Positions 24,515 through 33,296 of a DNA stretch of 64,000 bases are shown one piece after another. Location of the stretch: assembly GCA_023436145.1 (NCBI GenBank), contig JAEZKP010000087.1:51854-115853 (forward strand), given 5' to 3'. A program made the position numbers and the translations under genes. Position 1 is the stretch's first letter. Every line of letters begins with the position of its first letter. The stretch comes from Fibrobacterota bacterium. GTDB lineage: Bacteria > Fibrobacterota > Chitinivibrionia > Chitinivibrionales > Chitinispirillaceae. Below the pieces are notes generated by a model that saw only the letters and a list, made by a program, of their open reading frames with translations, did no database searches and was not told the origin of the DNA.

Positions 24515-25768
24515 TCATCCCTCAAATTTCTTAAACAGTAAGCTTGCATTCTGGCCACCAAAACCGAAGTTATTACTTAAAGCAACTTTGACATCCTTTT
24601 TTACTGCTTTACCCAGAGTAAGATCAACTTTAACCTCGATTTTTGGATCCAAATTACAGGTGTTAATAGTAGGAGGAATGACACCATCTCTGATAGAGAG
24701 CACTGTAGCAACAGCTTCAATGGCCCCGGCTGCACCCAATAGATGCCCGGTCATCGACTTGGTAGCACTTACATGCAACTTTTCCAGACTGTTCTGGAAA
24801 ATCCTTTGCACTGCAGAGAGCTCCGGAGGGTCGCCGGCAGGTGTTGATGTTCCATGTAAATTTACATAATCTACTTGATCAGCAGAGATGCTTCCATCTT
24901 CCAGAGCCATAGCCATAGCCTGATAAACAGATCTGCCTTCCGGATGCGGCAGCGTAGCATGGAATGCATCTGCAGTCATTCCACAACCTATAAGTTCTGC
25001 CAGGATCGGTGCATTACGTGCCTGTGCATGCTCCAGAGACTCTAAAATCAAAGCACCAGCCCCCTCGCCCAGCACAAAACCATCACGGTCTTTATCAAAT
25101 GGCCTGGATGCAACCTGCGGATTATCGTTATTTTCTGAAATTGCCCGCATGCAGCTGAACCCACCTAAACCAACCGGATTTATGGATGCCTCGGCCCCAC
25201 CTACTATAAACAGATCAGCCTTACGCAACCTTATAAGATTAAAAGCATCACTGATCGCATGTGAAGATGATGCGCAGGCGGAAACTGTACCATAATTTGG
25301 GCCCCTGAAATCAAACCTGATTCCAATAATACCAGCAGCAATATTGGAAATCATTTTGGTTATCAGATGCGGTGAAAAACGCGGCCTGAAATCATTTTTC
25401 GTATACTGAACGACTTCCTCCTGTAAAGTCAGGAGACCTCCGACTCCGGAAGCGAAAATTACTCCGGCTCTGTAAGGATCACTTATCTTCCCATTTAATC
25501 CCGCACGTTCAACAGCCTGAGATGCAGCAGCGACCGCATATTGCGTATATAAATCCAGTGATTTAGTCTCTTTCATATCCAGGTATTCAGAAGGTTCAAA
25601 GCCCTTGACTTCACAGGCAAATCTGGTTTTGTACCTGGAAGCATCCATTTTGGTAATAGGTGCAGCTCCGCTAACCCCCTGTTGAAGCGCTGTCCAGTAC
25701 TCTTCAATATGGTTGCCAATTGGAGTAACAGCACCTAAGCCAGTTACTACTACTCTGTTAGTGATCAT
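24515..25768 (-). CDS. fabF: Beta-ketoacyl-ACP synthase II
   Basis: A 417-residue thiolase-fold condensing enzyme, the usual FabF length. The catalytic triad is visible: Cys165 in VSACASSSHAI, His in HGTSTPAGDPPE and His in KSMTGHLLGAAGAIE; the C-terminal GFGGQNASLLFK is also typical. It elongates acyl-ACP with malonyl-ACP in fatty-acid synthesis. It is not in a fab cluster here; its only partner is the TetR gene upstream, and a palindrome shared with the tetR promoter lies about 20 nt before its start. GGAG lies 7 nt before the ATG. It could be a dedicated or stress-induced copy. Confidence 0.92.
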   Translation of the reverse strand: MITNRVVVTGLGAVTPIGNHIEEYWTALQQGVSGAAPITKMDASRYKTRFACEVKGFEPSEYLDMKETKSLDLYTQYAVAAASQAVERAGLNGKISDPYRAGVIFASGVGGLLTLQEEVVQYTKNDFRPRFSPHLITKMISNIAAGIIGIRFDFRGPNYGTVSACASSSHAISDAFNLIRLRKADLFIVGGAEASINPVGLGGFSCMRAISENNDNPQVASRPFDKDRDGFVLGEGAGALILESLEHAQARNAPILAELIGCGMTADAFHATLPHPEGRSVYQAMAMALEDGSISADQVDYVNLHGTSTPAGDPPELSAVQRIFQNSLEKLHVSATKSMTGHLLGAAGAIEAVATVLSIRDGVIPPTINTCNLDPKIEVKVDLTLGKAVKKDVKVALSNNFGFGGQNASLLFKKFEG

Positions 25769-25788
25769 AGAGATACTCCTTCCGTAAT

Positions 25789-25806
25789 ATATACCATCCG
25801 GTATAT
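25789..25806 (-). promoter_or_regulatory. TetR operator upstream of fabF
   Basis: ATATACC-ATCC-GGTATAT is a perfect 7+7 inverted repeat in the 59-nt gap between tetR and fabF. On the minus strand it runs into a TATATATT stretch that may act as the -10 box. The same core occurs before tetR itself. Confidence 0.68.
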
Positions 25807-25827
25807 TATTTCGATGCTTGATTTAAT

Positions 25828-26424
25828 TTACTTTTTTAATCGCAGCTGTTCTATCATTTCGTCTATTTTGTCCAGAACAATACCCAGACTGGAACTGTCG
25901 TTATATGCTTTAGACATCATAGTTGCACCCTCAAGCAATGCAATAAAGAGAGTCGCCACCACATGCGGATTCGCATTGGGTTGAATCTCCCCGTTTCTTA
26001 TCCCCCTGGTTATAATCGATGCAAAATAACGACGCCAAATCTCCAGTGCCTTAACGACTCTCTTCTGAAGCTCAGGATTGGTATCATCAGCCTCTATTGA
26101 TGTATTAAGAATAGGACAACCACCCTTCACCGGCCAAAACTCTGGAAATGTCCGATAAATATCGAAAATCGCCTGAAGTTTTTCGATTGCGTCATCCTTC
26201 TTTTTCGCTTCAGAATCCATCCGCTCATGTATTAATGAACGGGCATAATCAAAACAGGCAACCGCCAGCTCCTCTTTATTTCTGAAAAGCCCGTAAATAC
26301 ATCCCTTGGTTAACCCGGTCGCATTTTCAAGATCTGACAAGGAAGTACCAGTATAACCTTTCTGGTTAAATACTGGTGCACACCTCTCTAAAATGTATTC
26401 CCGGGTTTTTTCTGATTTCTTCAT
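25828..26424 (-). CDS. TetR/AcrR-family transcriptional regulator
   Basis: A 198-residue protein. Residues 1-60 form the TetR helix-turn-helix domain (REYILERCAPVFNQKGYTGT, then LTKGCIYGLFRNKEEL). The C-terminal helical ligand domain contains VKGGCPILNTSIEADD, a stretch seen in TetR proteins of the AcrR/YcdC-like C-terminal family. Ligand unknown; an acyl compound is a reasonable guess because the adjacent target is fabF. Matching palindromes before its own gene and before fabF support autoregulation and control of fabF. Confidence 0.88.
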   Translation of the reverse strand: MKKSEKTREYILERCAPVFNQKGYTGTSLSDLENATGLTKGCIYGLFRNKEELAVACFDYARSLIHERMDSEAKKKDDAIEKLQAIFDIYRTFPEFWPVKGGCPILNTSIEADDTNPELQKRVVKALEIWRRYFASIITRGIRNGEIQPNANPHVVATLFIALLEGATMMSKAYNDSSSLGIVLDKIDEMIEQLRLKK

Positions 26425-26463
26425 TTGTACAAATGACGCTCTTTCTTTAAATTTGATAAGAAT

Positions 26464-26477
26464 ATACCATCTGGTAT
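26464..26477 (-). promoter_or_regulatory. TetR operator overlapping the tetR promoter
   Basis: ATACC-ATCT-GGTAT, the same core as the palindrome before fabF, lies about 40 nt upstream of tetR. On the minus strand it sits between TTGCTT and TATATT hexamers spaced 16 nt apart, so binding would block the promoter. Confidence 0.65.
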
Positions 26478-26890
26478 TTTTTAAGCAAATAGAATTATTA
26501 ATACAACATACCTGGTTTCAACCACCGTTGCATGGCAACTAATACCAGCATTACCGGATTGGCCGCTCTCGGTTCACCCAAAACGATTAAGAAAATTAAT
26601 CTGGAATTGTCTTTTTGATGCGAAGGTGCAGAATTGTTTTAATAAATAGCGGATCTTGAATTGTAGTCATGGTGGCTCTGGGACAAAGACTTTGCATTCA
26701 CTTCTGATATAAAGAATATTAATAATATCTGTAGTACCCGGTGAAATAGGGTTTGATGGAATACGGACAAATTATACTTTATACACAGCGAAAACCTGTA
26801 CATTCTTAAACCCGGATACTACTGATATAATACCTGACTCTGTTTCTGTTAAACCAGGAACCTCTAACTCTTCTTTTTAAATCTGAAATT
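26478..26890. other. Intergenic stretch without a recognisable gene
   Basis: About 410 nt between the tetR promoter and the sodB stop. No frame shows convincing coding character. I see a small GTTGC-ATG-GCAAC dyad near 26543 and, next to the sodB stop, AAATCTGAAATTTCAAATCTG-type sequence related to a repeat found at 40.5 and 51.4 kb. Confidence 0.6.
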
Positions 26891-27526
26891 TCAAATCTGC
26901 CCCAGGTTATATTCCGCAAATTCCCAATCGATACAACTTTTAATGAAGGCCATAACATAATCCTGACGTTTATTCTGGTAGTCCAGATAGTAGGCATGTT
27001 CCCACACATCTATTGCCAGAATCGGTTTCTGGTTATGAGCAATCGGGTTGTCTGCATTAGAGGTTTTGGTAACCATGAGTTTGTTAGCATCCATGATCAA
27101 CCAGGCATAACCGCTCCCGAATTGGTCATTAGCCACGGTGGAAAACTCTTTGACAAAATTATCATAACTTCCAAATGAAGAATCGATTGCATCTTTAATT
27201 TTCCCCTGAGGAACTTTACCACCATTGGGTTTCATACAATTCCAGTAAAACCAGTGGTTCCAGCTTTGAGCGGCATTGTTAAAAAGCTTTGTTGATACCG
27301 CATTACCTGCAGTTGCCTTTATTATCTCTGCGAGATTGAATTTCTCAAATTCTGTCCCTCTAATAAGCTCATTTGTGGTAGTAATGTACTTCTGATGATG
27401 CTTATCGTGATGAAATGACAGGGTTTTCTCAGAAATGAATGGTTCTAGTGCGTTGTAGGAATATGGAAGCGGTGGTAATTGAAAAGGAGCAGTAGCTTTG
27501 ATAAGATTAAATGACCTGTTTTCCAT
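26891..27526 (-). CDS. sodB: Superoxide dismutase, Fe-type
   Basis: A 211-residue Fe/Mn SOD. Metal ligands are visible as His in SFHHDKHHQKY, His in NHWFYW, and Asp/His in IDVWEHAYYLDY. The AAQSWNHWFYW block, with Gln before the second ligand, is the pattern of Fe-type enzymes. It disproportionates superoxide in the cytoplasm; the N-terminal extension (about 15 residues before PFQLPPLPY) is short and not signal-like. GGAGAGA precedes the ATG. It is divergent from gltA. Confidence 0.94.
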   Translation of the reverse strand: MENRSFNLIKATAPFQLPPLPYSYNALEPFISEKTLSFHHDKHHQKYITTTNELIRGTEFEKFNLAEIIKATAGNAVSTKLFNNAAQSWNHWFYWNCMKPNGGKVPQGKIKDAIDSSFGSYDNFVKEFSTVANDQFGSGYAWLIMDANKLMVTKTSNADNPIAHNQKPILAIDVWEHAYYLDYQNKRQDYVMAFIKSCIDWEFAEYNLGQI

Positions 27527-27727
27527 GATCTCTCTCCTGGTTTAATAAATTACTGAACAGTTATTATTAAATACAGCAACAACAAGCAAACACAGTGCCA
27601 TTCAGAACAATCATAAATATTCCCATCATTGACAGTAAAACGTATTTCTGTTATATTTAACCGGATTCAGGCAAACTGAATAACCTTAACCATAGCTGTA
27701 TCTAAGTTTTTGGAAAATCTGTATGAT

Positions 27728-27776
27728 AAAAAGGACTGATTGGGGCTTTTCACAAGGTACCAGTCAGTCCTTTTTT
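27728..27776 (+). terminator. Strong terminator-like hairpin upstream of gltA
   Basis: AAAAAGGACTGATTGG and CCAGTCAGTCCTTTTT pair over 16 positions (one G-T) around a 16-nt loop, followed by a T run: a textbook intrinsic terminator. It sits between the divergent sodB and gltA starts, about 38 nt before gltA, with no annotated gene to terminate. TATGAT just upstream (27722-27727) is a possible -10. It may be an attenuator or the end of a small RNA. Confidence 0.75.
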
Positions 27777-27813
27777 CTAGAAGTTCTCTTTTAAGAAAAC
27801 ATCCGGAGTAAAA

Positions 27814-29157
27814 ATGAGCACACTAATTAATGGAAGTGAGCCTGCTAACATAGAAAAACCTGCAGAGACAATCAGTGAAGCCAAATTATTGATAGGGAAT
27901 CAGCAAGTCGGATTACCTGTTATTCAGTCTATTGCAGGCTCTGCAGGAGTCAATATTTCTAAACTCAAAGAGCTTACCGGTTTTGTTACTTATGATAATG
28001 GGATGGCCAATACTGCTGTATGCCAGAGTTGCATAACTTATGTTGATGGAGAGCGCGGTCTATTGATGTATCGTGGCTACGACATCGAAAGCCTGACCCG
28101 AAACTGTACATTTGTAGAGGTTGCCAACCTGTTGATTCACGGGAAACTGCCTAACAAAGAAGAATTGCTGCAATTCAGCAGATATCTTAATGAACATTCA
28201 TTAATCCACGAAGACATGCAGCATTTTTTTACCGGATTTCCACCAAATTCTCATCCGATGTCCATCCTTGCAGCTATGGTAACATCTCTATTCAGTTTTT
28301 ACCCCCATATTATGGAAGGTGATCCTAATTTTGACATCACTGCTGCTCGTCTTATATCAAAGGTACGCACTATTGCCGCTTATTCATATAAGAAATCCCG
28401 GGGAGAACCAACCGTATATCCAAGACAGGATCTGACCTACTGCGCCAATTTCCTCAACATGATGTTTTCATCACCGGTTAAAGATTATACTCCTGACCCT
28501 ATCGTGGTTTCCGCCCTTAATAAGCTTCTTATTATGCATGCCGACCACGAACAGAATGCCTCCACCTCGGCAGTCAGACTTGTCGCCAGCGCACGTGGTA
28601 ACCTCTACGCAGCGATTTCTGCAGGAATAAGTGCTCTTTGGGGTGAACTGCATGGAGGAGCTAATCAGGCTGTAATAGAGATGCTTCAGAGAATTAAAAA
28701 TGATAATGGAGATGTCAATAAATACGTCAGATTAGCAAAAGATAAATCCACCTCTTTCCGGCTTATGGGATTTGGACATGCAGTATATAAAAACTATGAT
28801 CCACGTGCAAAACTGGCTAAAGAACTATGTGATACATTGCTGCCCTATCTGAAAGTTGATGATCCATTATTGGAGATTGCACAAAAAATTGAAGAAATCG
28901 CCTTAAAAGACGAATACTTCATATCACGTAAATTATACCCTAACATAGACTTTTATACCGGCATCCTATACCGGGCAATCGGAATACCTACAAACATGCT
29001 CACAGTGATGTTTGCCATTGGCCGTCTGCCAGGCTGGATTGCACACTGGAAAGAAACTGCAGAAACTCAGGGTGGTAAAATCTACCGGCCACGCCAGATT
29101 TATATCGGACCTAAAAAACTATCCTTTGTTAAAATGGAGGACAGACTGCCAGGTTAA
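27814..29157 (+). CDS. gltA: Citrate synthase
   Basis: A 447-residue enzyme of the TCA cycle that condenses oxaloacetate and acetyl-CoA. Active-site landmarks: MHADHEQNAST (His), GFGHAVYKNYDPR (His) and NIDFYTG (Asp). ELHGGANQAVIEM is the conserved oxaloacetate-binding stretch. The N-terminal extension is slightly longer than the type II E. coli enzyme start. CGGAG lies about 8 nt before the ATG. The terminator-like hairpin upstream suggests regulated transcription. Confidence 0.95.
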   Translation: MSTLINGSEPANIEKPAETISEAKLLIGNQQVGLPVIQSIAGSAGVNISKLKELTGFVTYDNGMANTAVCQSCITYVDGERGLLMYRGYDIESLTRNCTFVEVANLLIHGKLPNKEELLQFSRYLNEHSLIHEDMQHFFTGFPPNSHPMSILAAMVTSLFSFYPHIMEGDPNFDITAARLISKVRTIAAYSYKKSRGEPTVYPRQDLTYCANFLNMMFSSPVKDYTPDPIVVSALNKLLIMHADHEQNASTSAVRLVASARGNLYAAISAGISALWGELHGGANQAVIEMLQRIKNDNGDVNKYVRLAKDKSTSFRLMGFGHAVYKNYDPRAKLAKELCDTLLPYLKVDDPLLEIAQKIEEIALKDEYFISRKLYPNIDFYTGILYRAIGIPTNMLTVMFAIGRLPGWIAHWKETAETQGGKIYRPRQIYIGPKKLSFVKMEDRLPG

Positions 29158-29173
29158 AAGACTGCCAGGTTAA
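29143..29173 (+). repeat. Tandem 16-bp duplication at the gltA 3' end
   Basis: AGACTGCCAGGTTAA occurs twice, one nt apart, so the last codons and the stop of gltA are duplicated just downstream. The second copy is outside the reading frame's stop and looks like a recent slippage event. Confidence 0.85.
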
Positions 29174-29199
29174 TCAGTAACATCGGATTCTACAAAGTC

Positions 29200-30159
29200 A
29201 TGGAATTTTTAAAAAAACAAATCTCTGAAGCGGCAGCTATTATCAGAAAAGGTGGAATAGTCGCCTTTCCCACCGAAACAGTATATGGACTGGGTGCAGA
29301 TGCTACAAACCCGGCTGCGGTAGCCCGGATCTTTGAAGCAAAGGAACGCCCCAGATTAGACCCTCTCATCGTCCACATCGCAGAGCGCGCTCAGATACAT
29401 GTACTGGCTAAATCGGTGCCTCCCAAAGCAGAACATCTTATTGAAAAATTCTGGCCTGGCCCTTTGACATTGATTCTGCCAAAAAAGGAAAACATCCCGG
29501 ATATTGTCACCTCTGGCCTTTCTGGTGTGGGTATACGTATGCCGGATAACAACATTGCCCGTGCCATGATATCTCTTTGTGGTAAACCGGTTGCAGCACC
29601 CAGTGCTAACAAATTCGGATCAATCAGTCCCACCTGCGCATCTCACGTTTCAGAGCAGTTGGGGAACTGTATTGATATGATCCTTGATGGAGGTAATTGC
29701 ACTGTAGGTGTGGAATCTACTATTATTTCTTTTATGAATGAAGATCCCCTTCTTCTGCGTCCAGGGGGACTCTCTTTAGAATGTATTCAGAAAGAGATTG
29801 GCAAAGTGATAATTCCTGATGCTTCTGATTTCAAAAATGCATCTCCGGGAAGATGCCTGAGACATTACGCACCTTCAACACCTTTGAGATTCAGTCAGGA
29901 TATTGCGTTTATTGATAAGAACCAGAGAGTGGGTCTTCTTACCCTGAAAACCAAACCTACAAATGATTATTCAGCAGTAGAAATATTATCCAAAACAGGA
30001 AATCTTAATGAAGCAGCATGCAATTTATTTGCAGCACTACGGCGGTTGGATTCGGCAGGATTGGATCTCATAATTGCAGAAAAAGTGCCGGATGAAGGTC
30101 TGGGTAGAGCAATTAATGACCGGCTATATCGAGCTTCTACCAAAAGAAACGGACAGTAG
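29200..30159 (+). CDS. Threonylcarbamoyl-AMP synthase, Sua5/YwlC type
   Basis: A 319-residue protein with an N-terminal YrdC domain (GGIVAFPTETVYGLGADATN, KERPRLDPLIVHI, GKPVAAPSANKFG) and a C-terminal Sua5 domain (GRCLRHYAPSTPL about 223, then a Rossmann-like end). It makes threonylcarbamoyl-AMP from threonine, bicarbonate and ATP for the t6A modification of tRNAs. The two-domain architecture indicates the Sua5 rather than the TsaC form. It starts 42 nt after gltA on the same strand. Confidence 0.93.
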   Translation: MEFLKKQISEAAAIIRKGGIVAFPTETVYGLGADATNPAAVARIFEAKERPRLDPLIVHIAERAQIHVLAKSVPPKAEHLIEKFWPGPLTLILPKKENIPDIVTSGLSGVGIRMPDNNIARAMISLCGKPVAAPSANKFGSISPTCASHVSEQLGNCIDMILDGGNCTVGVESTIISFMNEDPLLLRPGGLSLECIQKEIGKVIIPDASDFKNASPGRCLRHYAPSTPLRFSQDIAFIDKNQRVGLLTLKTKPTNDYSAVEILSKTGNLNEAACNLFAALRRLDSAGLDLIIAEKVPDEGLGRAINDRLYRASTKRNGQ

Positions 30160-30233
30160 CTCTTTATTGAGATATTTTTCCGGTTTTTGCTCTGTTTTGA
30201 TATACATTGGAATCTTTTAAATGAATTTCAAAA

Positions 30234-31403
30234 ATGACAGAAAACACAAGTAAATCAACTCCCAAGTATTTCCGCTCCATCGATGGACTGAGGCTTTTAG
30301 CTTCAATTAATATCGTCCTTCTCCACCTTGAGGGAATAGGTGGTTTAAACGATCTCCATGGTGCTCCGGCCTGGCTTTTCAGGTTAATAAAAGGCCCTGC
30401 ATTTCATGCCAGTATCTTCTTTTTGCTGGGAGGATTCATTTTTACCATCAAATTCGCATCTCATGCACAGAATTTCAAATCACTGCCATTTCTGCGCAAA
30501 AGATTTTCAGAACTCTTCCCACTCCACGCAATCACCACCGCCATCATGGTGATAATGTTTGCCATCCGATACAGTGCTGATGGAAACCTCAATTGGATAA
30601 AACTTCTCTATTCAACTTTTATTCATTGTTCACTTCTCTATTCTTTTTTCCCCTTTTTCTCTTATACCCTTAATACACCGTCATGGGCACTTTCCGCATT
30701 TTTCCTCTGTTATCTTTTATTTGGACCGGTATTAAGGTTAGTTACCACTATAAAAAGCAAAAAAATGCTGCTATTATTTTCTTTTCTCTGCTGTCTACCC
30801 CCGCTTTTATGGGGAATAATATATGGGGCGCTAGGTACACCAGAAAACCTCTACCACTTTTTTCATATATTTGCCCCAGTACGTTTTTTTGAATTTTTAA
30901 CAGGAATGTTACTTGCCAGATTCTTTCAATTGTCAAAAAAACCGGACACCATTCTTTCTGCCCTCTTTTCAGATTTTCTGAGCCTTTTTTCACTGGGATC
31001 TATTTATTACATGTTAAGCATGCGTACTGCCACACTATCATTAAATTCTTACCTGGCTTACCATGTTTATGTGTTACCATTTTACATTATTCTGCTCTAT
31101 GTAGTAGCAAACGAACAGGGTTTTATATCCAGAATCCTTGGACTCTCATTTATACGGAACATCGGGAAGAGTTCTTTTTACCCATACCTTCTTCATATCC
31201 CCCTCATATCCCTTATCACCTTTATCTGTGAAAATGCGTTCGGATACAAAAAATTTCTGCATTCTCCTCTTAATATTGTTCTGTTTATGCTGCCTCTCTA
31301 TGGGTTAAGTGCTGTTTATGTAAGCAAATTCCGTAAAAAAAGAAAGCCACTTCCCCTTCCTCAATCGCAGGAAATTAAAGAAGAACTGTTGGTGAGCAAT
31401 TAG
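30234..31403 (+). CDS. Acyltransferase-3 family membrane protein
   Basis: A 389-residue protein with about ten membrane segments. The N-terminus RSIDGLRLLASINIVLLHLEG carries the family's Arg and first-helix His; SIFFLLGGFIFTIKF follows. The family transfers acetyl or other acyl groups to sugars of LPS, exopolysaccharide or peptidoglycan at the membrane. No glycan cluster is adjacent, so the target is unknown. It is convergent with treZ, with only 29 nt between the stops. Confidence 0.85.
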   Translation: MTENTSKSTPKYFRSIDGLRLLASINIVLLHLEGIGGLNDLHGAPAWLFRLIKGPAFHASIFFLLGGFIFTIKFASHAQNFKSLPFLRKRFSELFPLHAITTAIMVIMFAIRYSADGNLNWIKLLYSTFIHCSLLYSFFPFFSYTLNTPSWALSAFFLCYLLFGPVLRLVTTIKSKKMLLLFSFLCCLPPLLWGIIYGALGTPENLYHFFHIFAPVRFFEFLTGMLLARFFQLSKKPDTILSALFSDFLSLFSLGSIYYMLSMRTATLSLNSYLAYHVYVLPFYIILLYVVANEQGFISRILGLSFIRNIGKSSFYPYLLHIPLISLITFICENAFGYKKFLHSPLNIVLFMLPLYGLSAVYVSKFRKKRKPLPLPQSQEIKEELLVSN

Positions 31404-31432
31404 CAATACCCAGCCCTTTTGAACAACTCCAG

Positions 31433-33253
31433 CTACTGATTTCCATATAGAACAAAACAGTAAGGAGAGAGCCGGTATTCTTTTTTACTGAAAATCTCCT
31501 CCGGCATAAGACTACCCTCTCCAGCCCATTGTTTCTCAGAAGAATCTATAAGCTTTTTACCTGGTATCTGCATGTTTTCCAGACACAGATTGGCTATACT
31601 ATCACTGAGATTCATGATTGCACAAATGGAACTGTTTTCGTGCCAGCGATTTAATACCAGCACGTTTTGCTTTTCAAAACCAAATACTTCCATGTTTTTC
31701 TTTTCCAGATACCTTAATGCTGGAATAGATTTTCTGAAACTGATCAGCTGGCGGTAAAATCTGAGCATCAACTGGTGTTTATGTTGACCGACACTGTCCC
31801 AGTCAAGCTTGCACCGGTAAAAAGTATCGGGGTCCTGCGGGTCAGGCGACTGATTCCCCTGGTGCATCTGGGCAAATTCCCTGGCCCGACCTTCACGGAC
31901 TGCTTGCACCAGATCCGGGTCATAATGACTTATAAAGTATTGAAAAGGAGTATCTGCAGCAAATTCTTCGCCCATATAAAGAAGAGGAATATAGGGAGCG
32001 GTCAGCAGTGCCCCAGCTGCAAGCTTCAAAGCCTCAAATGAGATCATCATGGAAAGCCGCTCCCCCAGCAGGCGGTTACCTATCTGATCATGATTCTGCA
32101 GACACACTACCAGCTGATTTCCTGGAACATGAGCAGAGGAGCTACCATGATGTCTCTTGCGGTTTTCAGAATAGGTCCAGGTGTACACAAATCCATCCCG
32201 ATACGCTTTCACCAACTGAGACAACATTCCGAAATCGGCATAATAACTTTTCTTATCACCGGTTAAAATGGAATGTAAAGAATGATGGAAATCATCATGC
32301 CATTGGGCATCGATTCCATAACCGTTTTGATTTATGGGCGTAATAACCCGCACATCATCCAGATCGCTCTCGGCAATCAGGTAACGTTTCCGATCTGCAA
32401 CTGAAAGCTGTTCTGTTTTTTGGGCCAGTTCCATTAGAATATGTTTAGCACCGAAATCATAGATACCCTGAATAGCATCCAGGCGTAAAGCATCGATATG
32501 ATAGTTTTCGAACCAGTGCATGGCATTCTCAATAAAGAAGTTTCTTACACCATCACTCCAGGGGCCATCAAAGTTTACTGCAGCACCCCAGGGAGTGCTG
32601 TATTGGTTGGTGAAATAAGGACCATAATCAAGCACATAAGTTCCTTCGGGTCCCAGATGATTGTACACTACATCAAGAATTACCGCTATTCCCTTACGGT
32701 GAGATTCATCCACCAGCTGCTTAAGAGCAAAAGGTCCTCCATAAGATGACTGTACAGCAAACGGATATGCTCCATCATAGCCCCAGTTGCGCTCACCTGG
32801 AAATTGAGCCACTGGCATAAGCTCAATCGCAGTAATACCCAGGTCTAAGAGATAATCTAGCTTTTCGATTACACCCCCAAGAGTTCCTTTGGGAGAAAAT
32901 GTTCCGGTATGAATCTCATAAATAATCATTTTTTCAAGAGGAATATCTCTCCATTGTAAATCATGCCAGATATAGGAGCGATGATCGACAACCTCAGAGG
33001 GCCCATGAACATTTTCTGGTTGATAATGGGATGCGGGGTCCGGACGATCCAACTCATTATCCAGGCGGTAAAAATAACGATCTCCTGGATTGACATCCAC
33101 ATCCCACAGATGCCAATACCCCCCAGCAAGCCTTTTCATCGGAAGAAGCCTCTCTTTAGGAGAAACGATTTTTAAGGAAACATCTCTCCTTAATGGTGCC
33201 CAAACCGTAAAAGAACATTTTCCACTACCCTGATATACTGCACCGACTTTCAT
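31433..33253 (-). CDS. treZ: Malto-oligosyltrehalose trehalohydrolase
   Basis: A 606-residue GH13 enzyme, the usual TreZ length, with an N-terminal isoamylase-like domain (VGAVYQGSGKCSFTVWAPLR) and a catalytic barrel: DVVYNHLGPEG, LRLDAIQGIYD (nucleophile Asp), IAESDLDD (Glu) and NHDQIGNR. It releases trehalose from maltooligosyl-trehalose, normally made by TreY. No treY lies in this window. It is the third gene of the minus-strand operon with glgE and treS, 43 nt after the treS stop. Confidence 0.92.
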   Translation of the reverse strand: MKVGAVYQGSGKCSFTVWAPLRRDVSLKIVSPKERLLPMKRLAGGYWHLWDVDVNPGDRYFYRLDNELDRPDPASHYQPENVHGPSEVVDHRSYIWHDLQWRDIPLEKMIIYEIHTGTFSPKGTLGGVIEKLDYLLDLGITAIELMPVAQFPGERNWGYDGAYPFAVQSSYGGPFALKQLVDESHRKGIAVILDVVYNHLGPEGTYVLDYGPYFTNQYSTPWGAAVNFDGPWSDGVRNFFIENAMHWFENYHIDALRLDAIQGIYDFGAKHILMELAQKTEQLSVADRKRYLIAESDLDDVRVITPINQNGYGIDAQWHDDFHHSLHSILTGDKKSYYADFGMLSQLVKAYRDGFVYTWTYSENRKRHHGSSSAHVPGNQLVVCLQNHDQIGNRLLGERLSMMISFEALKLAAGALLTAPYIPLLYMGEEFAADTPFQYFISHYDPDLVQAVREGRAREFAQMHQGNQSPDPQDPDTFYRCKLDWDSVGQHKHQLMLRFYRQLISFRKSIPALRYLEKKNMEVFGFEKQNVLVLNRWHENSSICAIMNLSDSIANLCLENMQIPGKKLIDSSEKQWAGEGSLMPEEIFSKKEYRLSPYCFVLYGNQ

Positions 33254-33296
33254 TTATAACCTCTTATCTGTGCCTATAATTTACCGCAGTTATATT

